DNA from: Dehalococcoidia bacterium
GTDB taxonomy: Bacteria; Chloroflexota; Dehalococcoidia; Dehalococcoidales; Fen-1064
Direction: 5' to 3'
Length of the DNA: 64,000 nt
NCBI GenBank assembly: GCA_011170375.1
Contig: DUEV01000001.1
Location: forward strand, 62,001 to 126,000
Part shown: piece after piece, positions 41,711-50,021 of the stretch
Layout of the letters: the number at the start of each line of letters is the position of its first letter
Numbering within the stretch: position 1 is the first letter of the stretch
Translations under genes and position numbers: made by a program
Notes under the pieces: generated by a model
What the model was told of the DNA's origin: nothing
Databases searched by the model: none
What the model saw: the letters and a program-made list of their open reading frames with translations, nothing else

Positions 41711-42409
41711 ATGGTAACTCGCGAAATAGTCCCCGGTGTCTATCAGCTGACAAGTGGCGGTACCAACCTGTTTGTTATTGCCGAGAAAGAACTGACACTG
41801 ATTGATACCGGGCTTCCGGGTAGTTCGACGGGAATATCGGCCTTTGTACGTAGGATCGGACGCTCGGTTGAGGAAATCAGCTCTATTATCATCACCCACA
41901 ATCATTTCGACCACATAGGTTCGGTTCCCGAACTGCGCAGGTTTAATGATGTAAAGATTATTGCACACAGGGCTGACCTGGCTGGTTTTGATACTGCCCC
42001 TTCCTATCCGCAAGGTATACGTCGGCTGCTGCGAATCCCTTTTTTGCACAGGGTGCGGCGGCGTTTTGTACTGGAGCCTGATGATGTTAATATACAACTG
42101 GAGGGGGGCGAGGCATTTGAGCTGCTGGGTGGTCTCAGAGTTGTTCCTACTCCTGGGCATACGCCAGGAAGTATTTGTCTCTATGCTCCCAGACAGAAAC
42201 TTATTTTTGTTGGCGATGCCCTGCAAAGACGCCGCAAGAAGCTCCGGTTGCCGGCAAAGATGGTGAGTACTGACATGGTAGCAGCAGTAGACTCAGTGAA
42301 GAAGATGGCTGAGCTTGACCTTGAAATAATCTGCTTCGGGCACGGAAAACCGTTGTTCGAGGATGCCCACGGCAGGCTGCTGGCACTCATCGAGTGCAAC
42401 GGGGGTTGA
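41711..42409 (+). CDS. Metallo-beta-lactamase-fold hydrolase
   Basis: The 232-residue protein has the metal-binding THNHFDHIG motif (HxHxDH), LTLIDTGLPGS before it, PTPGHTPGSICLY with the third His, GDAL with the bridging Asp, and CFGHGKPL with the last His. It resembles small MBL hydrolases such as hydroxyacylglutathione-hydrolase or lactonase relatives; the substrate cannot be specified. It has no signal peptide. GGTGGTGGGCGA precedes ATG 41711. It is followed by rsmD after 43 nt. Confidence 0.9.
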   Translation: MVTREIVPGVYQLTSGGTNLFVIAEKELTLIDTGLPGSSTGISAFVRRIGRSVEEISSIIITHNHFDHIGSVPELRRFNDVKIIAHRADLAGFDTAPSYPQGIRRLLRIPFLHRVRRRFVLEPDDVNIQLEGGEAFELLGGLRVVPTPGHTPGSICLYAPRQKLIFVGDALQRRRKKLRLPAKMVSTDMVAAVDSVKKMAELDLEIICFGHGKPLFEDAHGRLLALIECNGG

Positions 42410-42452
42410 CAACGGCCAATGGCATTAATTATCATCAGCGAGGTATTTTAGG

Positions 42453-43007
42453 GTGCGGGTGATTACTGGTAAAGCCAAAGGACACCTGCTTAAAGTTCCA
42501 AAAGGCGTTTATGTTCGTCCGGCAACAGACCTGGTCCGGGGAGCGATTTTTTCGATTTTAGAGAACAATGCTGCAAGCTGGTCACGTGTGCTCGACCTGT
42601 ATGCTGGTAGCGGTGCTCTCGGGATTGAGGCGTTGAGCCGTGGTGCTGACTGGGTTGACTTTGTTGACCGTGAAAGGCGCTGTTGTGGTATAATCAAACA
42701 GAATCTGGAAAAGACAAAGCTCGATGCTAATGCTCATGTTTACTGCTGTAGCGTTACCAGAGCTCTTTCCTTCCTTGATAAGGAGTACAGTATCATACTG
42801 ATGGACCCTCCCTACGCTGATTTGTCAATAGGTAATGCGGTGGAACAGTTGGCAAGCTCAAGACTGGTGGGGTTGGACACAGTCGTAGTGGTAACGCATT
42901 CTCCCAAGCTAGCTCTTAATTCTAGCTATGGTCTATTAAGCCTACTCAAAGAACACCGCCACGGTGACAGTTGTATCTCAATATATCGAAGGGGGGAAAG
43001 AGCTTGA
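42453..43007 (+). CDS. rsmD: 16S rRNA (guanine966-N2)-methyltransferase
   Basis: RsmD methylates G966 of 16S rRNA. The 184-residue protein begins MRVITGKAKGHLLKVPKG...VRPATDLVRGAIFSIL, has motif I VLDLYAGSGALGIEALSRGA and the catalytic motif IV LMDPPYADL. The start is GTG 42453. Its stop overlaps the coaD start, a pairing (rsmD-coaD) common in bacteria, which strengthens both calls. Confidence 0.93.
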   Translation: MRVITGKAKGHLLKVPKGVYVRPATDLVRGAIFSILENNAASWSRVLDLYAGSGALGIEALSRGADWVDFVDRERRCCGIIKQNLEKTKLDANAHVYCCSVTRALSFLDKEYSIILMDPPYADLSIGNAVEQLASSRLVGLDTVVVVTHSPKLALNSSYGLLSLLKEHRHGDSCISIYRRGERA

Positions 43008-43489
43008 CAATCGCAGTTTACCCTGGCAGTTTCGACCCGGTGACGAATGGACATATTGACATTGCAACCAGAGCAGCCAGACTTTTTAATAAATTGGTTA
43101 TCGGGATTTATGATACGCCTGACAAGCGTATTCTTTTTTCTACAGAGGAGAGGGTGGAGTTGACAAGACGGGCAGTAGCGCATATCCCCAATGTGGAGGT
43201 AACCTCATTCACTAGTCTGACTGTGGATTTTGCTAAGGAGATGGGAGCCAAAGTCCTGGTACGTGGTCTGAGGATGGTTACCGACTTCGAGCGGGAATTC
43301 GAGATGTCGCTGATGAATAAGAAGCTGTACCCCGATTTGGAGCTGGTCTGCCTGATGACCGGCCTTCAATACCAGTTTCTCAGTTCTAGCCTGCTCAAGG
43401 AGGTAGCCGGTCTGGGTGGTGATGTTCAGAACCTGGTTCCAGAATTTGTAGCTTCGGCCTTGAAGGAAAAACTCGGTAGCGAGTCGTAA
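43004..43489 (+). CDS. coaD: Pantetheine-phosphate adenylyltransferase
   Basis: CoaD adds AMP to 4'-phosphopantetheine to give dephospho-CoA. The 161-residue protein has AVYPGSFDPVTNGHIDIATRAA (T/HxGH nucleotide motif) and VLVRGLRMVTDFEREFEMSLMNKKLYPDLELVCLM, then LSSSLLKEVAGLGGDVQNLVP. TTG 43004 is chosen because a GGGGGG-rich site ends 7 nt before it and the standard N-terminus follows directly; the frame opens at 42971 inside rsmD but lacks a good site. Confidence 0.95.
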   Translation: MTIAVYPGSFDPVTNGHIDIATRAARLFNKLVIGIYDTPDKRILFSTEERVELTRRAVAHIPNVEVTSFTSLTVDFAKEMGAKVLVRGLRMVTDFEREFEMSLMNKKLYPDLELVCLMTGLQYQFLSSSLLKEVAGLGGDVQNLVPEFVASALKEKLGSES

Positions 43490-43536
43490 AGTATTTAAAA
43501 AGGGGTAATTCCCTGAGTGAGAAGGAGGCATACTAG

Positions 43537-43746
43537 ATGGCGTACAAGATTACGGACGAGTGCATTAGTTGCGGCGCTTGTGAGCCAGAGTGTCCCAACA
43601 ACGCAATCAGCGAGGGGGAGACTATCTACGTTATCGATCCTGAAAAGTGCACTGAGTGCGTTGGTTTTCATGACTCTTCTAAGTGTGCCGAGATTTGTCC
43701 GGTAGACTGCTGTGTCCCTGACCCGGATCATCCAAGAAAAGAATAA
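43537..43746 (+). CDS. 2[4Fe-4S] ferredoxin
   Basis: A 69-residue bacterial-type ferredoxin. The first cluster motif is [12 protein letters not shown] (Cys 9, 12, 15, 19). The second is [18 protein letters not shown], where the spacing between the second and third Cys is 8 residues, the Alvin/Chromatium-like insertion. It is an electron carrier for anaerobic redox enzymes. AGAAGGAGG precedes the ATG. It is the last forward gene before the converging proC. Confidence 0.93.
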   Translation: MAYKITDECISCGACEPECPNNAISEGETIYVIDPEKCTECVGFHDSSKCAEICPVDCCVPDPDHPRKE

Positions 43747-43846
43747 AGTTTCTCAGGAAAAAGCAGGAAGCACACCATCCGCCCGTGCGTGACTCCATCC
43801 GCTTGATATCAAACACGGGTGGAAGTATAGTACGTGGTAACGGGCT

Positions 43847-43874
43847 AAGGGGGGTTTGTCCAACAACCCCCCTT
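43847..43874. terminator. Bidirectional terminator between ferredoxin and proC
   Basis: AAGGGGGGTT-TGTCCAAC-AACCCCCCTT is a perfect 10-bp stem with 8-nt loop. It lies between converging genes and can serve both, though the T-runs are short. Confidence 0.6.
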
Positions 43875-43900
43875 GGGTTGTGCTTGTACTGGTAGTGTGG

Positions 43901-44713
43901 TTAGCCTCCCAGTTGCTTGGCTCGCTCATAGGCAGCCCTTACTGCCCGAGTGAGAAGTTCAGCGAATTTTCCCTGCTCAAGCTCTCTTAGGGCTTCGGCG
44001 GTGGTGCCGCCTGGGGAAGTGACCATCCTTCGCAGTTCGGCGGGTTCTCTGCCTGATTCCTCAATAAGTTGACCCGAACCAAGCACTGTTGTCAGTACCA
44101 GTTCCTGGGCCATGTCACGGGAAAGGCCCAACTGTATGGCGGCATCGACCAGTGCTTCGACAAAGAGGAAGAGGTAGGCCGGCCCACTACCGCTGACGGC
44201 AGTGGCCATGTCTATCTGGTCTTCACTGCTGACGGCAGTTTCGTGCCCCATGACACTGAGAATAGAGCCTGCCCATTCATTTTGCTGTTCGGTGACCTCC
44301 TCGGTGGCTATCCAGATGGTCATCCCCTGGCCAATCTGGGCGGGGGTGTTTGGCATCGCCCGGACAACTGCCCGGTGCTCCAGTCCCTGACAGATAGTAT
44401 CGAGTCTGGCTCCAGCAATAATTGATAGCACCAGTTGCTCCGGCCTGAGTAAACCATTCAGCTCGGTCGTTACCCCTGCCAGGTTCTGTGGCTTGACGGC
44501 GAGGACGATGACATCGGTATCGGCTACCGCCTGCCGATTATCATCGGTCACGGCTATACCATACTTACCGGCGAGGTGTTGACGGCGCTCCGGGCTGATG
44601 TCGCTGACAGTCACGGACTGAACGGTTGCCAGATGTTTGCTCAGAACTGCCGAGAGCATCGCCTCACCCATATTCCCCCCACCGATGAAGGCTATTTTTA
44701 TAGTTTTTGTCAA
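43901..44713 (-). CDS. proC: Pyrroline-5-carboxylate reductase
   Basis: ProC reduces pyrroline-5-carboxylate to proline. The 270-residue protein has the Rossmann start IAFIGGGNMGEAMLSAV, VILAVKPQ-type VIVLAVKPQNLAGV, MPNTPAQIGQGM, and the C-terminal signature DMATAVSGSGPAYLFLFVEALVDAA ... VTSPGGTTAEALRELE. The start is TTG 44713, directly on an AGGGTAAGG run. The palindromic repeat R10 lies immediately upstream and separates it from the methyltransferase gene. Confidence 0.95.
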   Translation of the reverse strand: MTKTIKIAFIGGGNMGEAMLSAVLSKHLATVQSVTVSDISPERRQHLAGKYGIAVTDDNRQAVADTDVIVLAVKPQNLAGVTTELNGLLRPEQLVLSIIAGARLDTICQGLEHRAVVRAMPNTPAQIGQGMTIWIATEEVTEQQNEWAGSILSVMGHETAVSSEDQIDMATAVSGSGPAYLFLFVEALVDAAIQLGLSRDMAQELVLTTVLGSGQLIEESGREPAELRRMVTSPGGTTAEALRELEQGKFAELLTRAVRAAYERAKQLGG

Positions 44714-44714
44714 C

Positions 44715-44768
44715 CTTACCCTCTGTATCCCCCTTCTCCTTGGGAGGAGAGGGGGTGAAGTCCCTTAA
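44715..44768. repeat. GC-rich palindromic repeat R10
   Basis: CCCCCTTCTCCTT-GG-GAGGAGAGGGGG followed by TGAAGTCCCTT, preceded by CCTCTGTAT (reverse of the ATACAGxGG tail seen in other copies). It overlaps the 5' flank of proC. Confidence 0.7.
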
Positions 44769-44792
44769 AAGTACCTCTTAATGGCAGCGGTG

Positions 44793-45467
44793 TCAACAGG
44801 CAGAGAATACTGCAGCATTTGTGCCCTCGTAGAGCACCTCTACTTTCGAGAAACCGGCTTCCAGCAGGACCTGTCTCTGTCTGGTAACCGAGAATGGGAT
44901 GTCTATGTGGTATCCCGTGTCGGGTGAGATAGCACCAGTCTCGAGCAGTTGCTGATAGTGTTCTAGGTGTTGCCCCTCTTCTTCGGGTGGCAGGTAGTAG
45001 TCACCCTCAATGTACATGCCTTCTGAAAGGAGTGCCTTTCGCACTCTCTGGTAAAGGTTGAGCTTCTGTGGGTATATGAAGTGGTGCATCGCCAGCACCG
45101 ACACTACGTACTCGTAATGCCCTTCCCGAAAGGGCATGTCCAGAAACGAACCCTGAATCACTTCGAGTTGCTCCAGTGAATCGGCATACTTACGTTTTAG
45201 TTCCTCGAGCATCCCGCCCGATATGTCGATGCAGGTTATGCGGGCATTCGGTGCTCTGGCCAGTAGCATCTCCAGCTCAATACCCGTACCACATCCGAGG
45301 TCGAGTATTCTCAACTCCCGGCTTGTCTCTTCGATGGCACCAGCAACAATCATGTGTCTATTACCAAATTGAGTGATGTTCGCTTTCTGATGGTCGTCAT
45401 AGGTACTGGCTTTATCATCAAAGAAAGCGCCTATCTCAACGGGTATATTATTCTCAGAGTTTTCCAT
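44793..45467 (-). CDS. Class I SAM-dependent methyltransferase
   Basis: The 224-residue protein has FFDDKASTYDDHQ at the start, motif I LRILDLGCGTGIELEMLL, post-I RITCIDISGGMLEELKRKYAD, motif IV YVVSVLAMHHFIYPQ, and a C-terminal sheet (GTNAAVFSAC). The GNAT gene ends at 45485, and GGAGCG lies 9 nt before ATG 45467, so this start is preferred over the longer frame reaching 45530. The group is often called UbiE- or cypemycin-methylase-like; the substrate is unknown. It follows leuS and the acetyltransferase and may be part of that transcript. Confidence 0.85.
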   Translation of the reverse strand: MENSENNIPVEIGAFFDDKASTYDDHQKANITQFGNRHMIVAGAIEETSRELRILDLGCGTGIELEMLLARAPNARITCIDISGGMLEELKRKYADSLEQLEVIQGSFLDMPFREGHYEYVVSVLAMHHFIYPQKLNLYQRVRKALLSEGMYIEGDYYLPPEEEGQHLEHYQQLLETGAISPDTGYHIDIPFSVTRQRQVLLEAGFSKVEVLYEGTNAAVFSAC

Positions 45468-45484
45468 GGCGATATGCGCTCCAG

Positions 45485-45994
45485 TCAATAACGTAATTCG
45501 TTGTCGAGGATTTTTATTCTCGGTTTCCACTTCCTGTCATACGATGATGATAGGTCCTGAAGTAGCTCGACAGCTCCCACGGTGCTGAAACCCAGTCTGG
45601 CATATAGAGAAATAGCCCGCTCGTTTCGTGCTACAGGTCTTATGCTCAGGAAGCGGACACCTTTCTCCTTGGCTTCCTTCACGACATGCTCAACGAGCCT
45701 GGTACCAATACCTCTATCACGGTAAGGCTGGGATACGACCACAGGTTCCACCTCTCCTTCTTCTTTGGAGTGGAGAAGTAACCCGGCAAGGGCCACAACC
45801 TGTCCTTCGGACTCGGCTACCCAGGTACTCTGGCGTCGGGGATTTTCAAGGTATTCATCAAATCCATGACCGGGGTCGTCACCGCCGATGGATGGGTCCT
45901 CATAGATGTCACGGTGGTGCTGTGTCAGCTCTACCCATAGAGAACGGCAGGCGTCATAGTCTCTCGTCTCGTAATCACGTATTGTGATGTTCAT
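45485..45994 (-). CDS. GNAT-family N-acetyltransferase
   Basis: A 169-residue acetyltransferase: ITIRDYETRDYDACRSLWVELTQHH at the N-terminus and the acetyl-CoA pyrophosphate loop QPYRDRGIGTRLVEHVVKEAKEKG (R/Q-x-x-G-x-G/A), then ARNERAISLYARLGF. The target is unknown. Its ATG overlaps the leuS stop (ATGA), so it is translated in step with leucyl-tRNA synthetase and probably under the same leucine attenuator. Confidence 0.88.
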   Translation of the reverse strand: MNITIRDYETRDYDACRSLWVELTQHHRDIYEDPSIGGDDPGHGFDEYLENPRRQSTWVAESEGQVVALAGLLLHSKEEGEVEPVVVSQPYRDRGIGTRLVEHVVKEAKEKGVRFLSIRPVARNERAISLYARLGFSTVGAVELLQDLSSSYDRKWKPRIKILDNELRY

Positions 45995-48780
45995 CTCACC
46001 ACCAGGTTGACCAGCTTCTGCGGAACGTATATCGCCCTCACCAACTGCTTGCCCTCAATGTGGGGTTTGGCCTTGGGACTCTCCAGGGCCAGTTGCCGGG
46101 CTTCTTCCTCGGTGATGGTTACTGGTACGGCGATGCGGTCGCGCAGTCTACCGTTCACCTGTACCACCAGTGTGACTTCCTCATCTTTAGCCAGCTCCTC
46201 GTCCCACTGCGGCCAGTCCTGGTTGTGGATGCTGTAGTCATGTCCGGTCTGCTCCCAGAGCTCTTCGGCTATATGAGGGGTCGATGCTGCCAGGAGTAGC
46301 AGTAATTTTTCAATGGCCTCGTTCCAGTCAGCCTGGCTGATGCTACCAGACTCCTTAATCTTGGTGAGGTAGTTGGTGAACTCCATCAGGGCGGCAATCA
46401 TGGTGTTGAAACGCAGTCTTTCGATGTCACCGGTCACTTTACGAATAGTCTGGTGGGTGGTTCGCTGTAGCTCGGTGCGCGCACTGTCGCTCTCTGCCTT
46501 GGGAGTGTATTCCTCCAGCACCAGGTTCCATACCCGGTTCAGCCAGCGCCTGACGCCGCTGATACCACTATCGTCCCACTCACCTCCCTGCTCCCAGGGG
46601 CCAAGAAACATGAAATAGACACGTACAGTATCTACACCAAGGTCAGTAACGTACTCATCGGGAGTAATCACATTGCCTCGCGACTTGCTCATTTTTTGCT
46701 GTTGGGCGATGATATGTCCCTGGTTATATAAGCGGTTACATGGTTCGTCGAAATGGACTATGCCCATGTCCCTCAGTGCCTTGATGAAGAATCGGACGTA
46801 CAGCAAGTGCATCACGGCATGTTCGGCACCACCGGTGTAGATATCTACCGGCATCCAGTATTTCATCTTCTCGGGGTCAAAGGCGGCTTTCTCATAGTGA
46901 GGACTACAATAGCGCAGGAAATACCACGAGGAGCACATGAAGGTGTCCATGGTGTCTGTCTCACGCCGTGCTGGACCAGAGCATTTGGGACAGGTGGTAT
47001 TAACAAAGTGCGCGACGTATGATAGTGGCGACTCACCCGTGGGCCTGAACTCGGCGTCCTCCGGCAGCAGCACGGGCAGGTCTTCCTCAGGGACAGGCAC
47101 AATGCCGCATTTATCGCAATATATCATGGGTATCGGCGCGCCCCAGTAGCGCTGCCGTGAAATCAGCCAATCACGCAGGCGATAGCTGACGGTAGCATGG
47201 CCGAACCCATGCTCTTCCATCCATTTGGTTACTGTGCTAATAGCCTGGTCACCAGGTGTTCCCGTGAGTGGGCCGGAATGAATCATAGCCCCGTATTCGG
47301 TGTGGAACAACATATCGTGATAAAACTCTAGATCCCACAGCATCTCCATTACGGTACGTTTGTTTCGAACGTTTGGCTCCAGTTCCTTGCATTTTGCCAG
47401 AATCGATCGGTCGGCCTCGATGGAATCAAAAGGTACTACTGTCACACCCTCTTCGCTGGCGAAGATAAAGAGCCAGCGAGAGCCTACTATTTCTGTCCAG
47501 CTGCCGGGGAGTAGATGTGTCTTGACCATCTCAATGTAGTTTTCTGTCTGATCATCACCGTCGAGCGTGATATACAGGCCGCCATCGCTCTTTTCAGTAA
47601 AGGTGATGCCGGCGTTCTCCAGGGCCTGCCGAAGGCCGGGACGCATCGTTCCCGCCATGGCGTAACTCTCAGCGATGCCATCAGTACGGTCAATCACGTG
47701 AATAACGGGCAGGCCATATTTCAGGGCGAAGGCGAAGTCACGCTCATCATGGGCGGGTACAGCCATCACGGCCCCGGTGCCATAGCTCAGGAGGACGTAG
47801 TCGGCAATCCAGATGGGAACCTTCTCACCATTTAATCGGTTTGTCACGTAAGAGCCGAGAAATACTCCGTCCTTTTCCTTCTCGGTGGACAGCCGTTCAA
47901 TCTCGGTCTGCCGTCGCGACCGCTCGATGTAGGCTTCAACTTCGGCTTTCCTTTCAGGCACAGTCAATTTGGGCACCAGCGGGTGTTCCGGAGCGAGTAC
48001 CATAAAGGTCACGCCGACGGTGGTGTCCGGGCGGGTGGTAAAGACCCTGATTTCCTTCTCGTCTGCGCCGGGGTGGTCGAGGGCAAAGGAAATCTCGGTA
48101 CCGGTGCTTCGGCCTACCCAGTTTCGCTGCATTATCTTTATCCGCTCTGGCCAATCAATGCCAACGTGCTCTTTGAGCTCATCAGCGTATTTAGTGATGC
48201 GGAAGAACCACTGCTCTAAGTCACGGTGGACTACTGCTGTGTCACAGCGTTCGCACAAACCGTCAATTACCTGTTCGTTGGCAAGCACGGTCTGGCAACT
48301 GGGGCACCAGTTGACCGGGGCCTTGGCCCGGTATGCCAGGTCGTGCTCGTATAGCTTGAGGAAGAACCATTGCGTCCACTTGTAGTATTCGGGCAGGCAG
48401 GTGATAACCTCACGGTCCCAGTCGTAGATAGCCCCGATGCTCTTGAGTTGACGGCGCATATTCTCGATGTTCTGCATTGTCCAGGTGTAAGGATGAATAC
48501 CCTGCTTGATAGCAGCGTTTTCGGCATTAAGGCCAAAGGCGTCAAAGCCCATGGGGTGGAGGACGTTATAGCCCTGCATCCGCTTGAACCTGGCCTGGGC
48601 ATCGGAGGGGGCCATAGCGTACCAGTGCCCGATGTGGAGGTCACCCGAGGTATAGGGAAACATGGTAAGGGCATAGTATTTGGGTTTGGGGCTGTCCTCG
48701 GTGACCCGGTACAGACCAGTCTCGGCCCATTTCTCCTGCCATTTCTTCTCGATTTCCTGTGGTATGTACTTCGCTGCCAT
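45991..48780 (-). CDS. leuS: Leucyl-tRNA synthetase
   Basis: LeuS charges tRNA-Leu. The 929-residue protein has the class I HIGH motif in TSGDLHIGHWYAM, a zinc-binding WCPSCQTVLANEQVIDGLCERC, the editing domain (FTTRPDTTVGVTFMVLAPEHPLV ... VMAVPAHDERDFAFA), the KMSKS loop QQKMSKSRGNVITPDEY, and the C-terminal domain. ATG 48780 is chosen because AGGATGGG lies just before it; ATG 48795 has no site. It is preceded by a leader peptide, terminator and promoter (48820-48955), so synthesis should respond to leucine charging. Confidence 0.96.
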   Translation of the reverse strand: MAAKYIPQEIEKKWQEKWAETGLYRVTEDSPKPKYYALTMFPYTSGDLHIGHWYAMAPSDAQARFKRMQGYNVLHPMGFDAFGLNAENAAIKQGIHPYTWTMQNIENMRRQLKSIGAIYDWDREVITCLPEYYKWTQWFFLKLYEHDLAYRAKAPVNWCPSCQTVLANEQVIDGLCERCDTAVVHRDLEQWFFRITKYADELKEHVGIDWPERIKIMQRNWVGRSTGTEISFALDHPGADEKEIRVFTTRPDTTVGVTFMVLAPEHPLVPKLTVPERKAEVEAYIERSRRQTEIERLSTEKEKDGVFLGSYVTNRLNGEKVPIWIADYVLLSYGTGAVMAVPAHDERDFAFALKYGLPVIHVIDRTDGIAESYAMAGTMRPGLRQALENAGITFTEKSDGGLYITLDGDDQTENYIEMVKTHLLPGSWTEIVGSRWLFIFASEEGVTVVPFDSIEADRSILAKCKELEPNVRNKRTVMEMLWDLEFYHDMLFHTEYGAMIHSGPLTGTPGDQAISTVTKWMEEHGFGHATVSYRLRDWLISRQRYWGAPIPMIYCDKCGIVPVPEEDLPVLLPEDAEFRPTGESPLSYVAHFVNTTCPKCSGPARRETDTMDTFMCSSWYFLRYCSPHYEKAAFDPEKMKYWMPVDIYTGGAEHAVMHLLYVRFFIKALRDMGIVHFDEPCNRLYNQGHIIAQQQKMSKSRGNVITPDEYVTDLGVDTVRVYFMFLGPWEQGGEWDDSGISGVRRWLNRVWNLVLEEYTPKAESDSARTELQRTTHQTIRKVTGDIERLRFNTMIAALMEFTNYLTKIKESGSISQADWNEAIEKLLLLLAASTPHIAEELWEQTGHDYSIHNQDWPQWDEELAKDEEVTLVVQVNGRLRDRIAVPVTITEEEARQLALESPKAKPHIEGKQLVRAIYVPQKLVNLVVR

Positions 48781-48819
48781 TTTCCCATCCTGCATCTATA
48801 TTGATTTCTTTACAGCTAT

Positions 48820-48846
48820 AAAAAAGGCCGCCCCAGTGGGACGGCC
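48820..48846 (-). terminator. leuS attenuator terminator
   Basis: Reverse strand: GGCCGTCCC-ACT-GGGGCGGCC followed by six T residues (one G-U pair in the stem). CGGTGGG, just after the leader-peptide stop, can pair with CCCACTG of this stem to make a competing antiterminator. The stem sequence is nearly the same as the one before ilvD. Confidence 0.85.
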
Positions 48847-48871
48847 AAGCGTTGCCGAACCTGCCCACCGG

Positions 48872-48919
48872 TCACGGACTATCAATGCTAAGTGCGAGTA
48901 AGAGACGTTGCCTTTTCAT
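48872..48919 (-). CDS. leuS leader peptide (15 aa)
   Basis: The ORF reads MKRQRLLLALSIDSP, with CTC TTA CTC GCA CTT: four leucine codons in five. The ATG is 7 nt from the -10 box, so the transcript is probably leaderless. Ribosome stalling on leucine codons when charged tRNA-Leu is low would let the antiterminator form and leuS be transcribed. This is the logic of amino-acid biosynthetic operons applied to a tRNA synthetase. The sister element precedes ilvD. The mechanism is inferred; the ORF, promoter and terminator are seen. Confidence 0.8.
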   Translation of the reverse strand: MKRQRLLLALSIDSP

Positions 48920-48926
48920 GTTAGGT

Positions 48927-48955
48927 AACATACCACAGATTATGTCTATTGTCAA
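48927..48955 (-). promoter_or_regulatory. leuS promoter
   Basis: Reverse strand: TTGACA (48955-48950), 17 bp, TATGTT (48932-48927). As at ilvD, TAAC-ATG follows the -10 box, so transcription should start at the leader-peptide ATG. Confidence 0.8.
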
Positions 48956-49020
48956 TAACAGTACTCGTTCATGCAAGTCATCTGTGGTATCATACTACAT
49001 CACACTGGTAGGGTGTTATT

Positions 49021-49941
49021 ATGGCAATCACCCCCGATGTTATGCGGTTGATAGATGAAATCAGGGATGACCGGACACATGGGGCCGGTGAGTTAGCCCG
49101 GCGGGCAGCGAGTGTTTTCAAGGCTGCTGCCGGAGGTAGTCAGGCTGATGATGCGCCCCAATTTCTTAGCGAGATGAGTGAAGTCGGGCAGGAGTTGATG
49201 TCAGCGCGGCCATCGATGGCACCGATACGTAATACCGTCAGTCGTCTACTAGCATTGATTTCGGAAAGGGCGATAGCAAGGGATGTGGGGTCGCTCCACC
49301 AGTTCACCATTGTCCGGGTTGATGAGATAATCAGTGAGTCCTTACAGGCGGCAGCGCAGATTATCTTGCATGCTCAGGAAGTGATAGCTGATGGTGACAG
49401 AATAATGACCCACAGCTATAGCTCTACGGTGGTGGCGCTGTTGAAAGAAGCCTCTTCCCACTACAAAAGTATTGGGGTGATTATTACCAGGTCGGGTGCA
49501 GGCCGCACCGGAGAACAAATCGTCCGGGAGATGGCTGACTGCGAATTGTCGATTACCTTTGTTGATGACACTGCTGTGGGGCTTTATATACCGACGGTGA
49601 CTAAGGTATTGCTGGGGGCTGATGCGGTGTGTGCCGGAGGAGTGGTGAACGGGGTGGGGAGCTATCAGCTGGTGGTGATGGCTGCGAGGTACCAGGTGCC
49701 TGTCTATATACTGGCTGACACTATGAAGTTTGATGCGAATCTGGGCGGTGAGGAGGTGGATATTGAGGATAGGGACGGGGTGGAGCTGATTGACCCAGCA
49801 GGGTTGTCGCAGGCGGTCAGCATCAGGAATCCCCACTTTGATATAACCCCGCTGGAATTAATCACCAGGGTAGTGACTGAGCGGGGAGTAATGGCACCGG
49901 CTGATGTTATTGCCTCTCTTAGCGAGCAGTCGGTAATTTGA
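49021..49941 (+). CDS. eIF2B alpha/beta/delta-like protein
   Basis: A 306-residue member of the initiation-factor-2B/ribose-1,5-bisphosphate isomerase/methylthioribose-1-phosphate isomerase superfamily: helical N-terminus (VMRLIDEIRDDRTHGAGELARRAASVF), then IADGDRIMTHSYSSTVVALL, TRSGAGRTGEQIVREMADCELSITFVDDTAVGLYIPTVTKVLLGADAVCAGGVVNGVGSYQLVVMAARYQVPVYILADTMKFD. In bacteria such proteins are sugar-phosphate isomerases rather than translation factors; the substrate is not fixed here. A TAGGGTG site precedes the ATG. It is transcribed divergently from leuS and sits 80 nt upstream of the sensor kinase. Confidence 0.85.
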   Translation: MAITPDVMRLIDEIRDDRTHGAGELARRAASVFKAAAGGSQADDAPQFLSEMSEVGQELMSARPSMAPIRNTVSRLLALISERAIARDVGSLHQFTIVRVDEIISESLQAAAQIILHAQEVIADGDRIMTHSYSSTVVALLKEASSHYKSIGVIITRSGAGRTGEQIVREMADCELSITFVDDTAVGLYIPTVTKVLLGADAVCAGGVVNGVGSYQLVVMAARYQVPVYILADTMKFDANLGGEEVDIEDRDGVELIDPAGLSQAVSIRNPHFDITPLELITRVVTERGVMAPADVIASLSEQSVI

Positions 49942-49966
49942 CGTTGTCAACCCGTAGCGCTAGAAT
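49938..49966 (+). promoter_or_regulatory. Promoter of the two-component operon
   Basis: TTGACG (49938-49943), 17 bp, TAGAAT (49961-49966). It overlaps the end of the eIF2B-like gene and should start transcription near 49973. Confidence 0.7.
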
Positions 49967-50021
49967 CATAACACAGGATATGTAATATTGGGTGGGTTGC
50001 CTGAGTGGTGGGGTAGAAGGG

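Noticed and set aside
48820-48955. T-box riboswitch before leuS (or before ilvD)
   Set aside because: The region is too short and lacks a specifier loop, AG bulge and the T-box TGGNACCGCG antiterminator bulge; the leader ORF with Leu codons explains it better.
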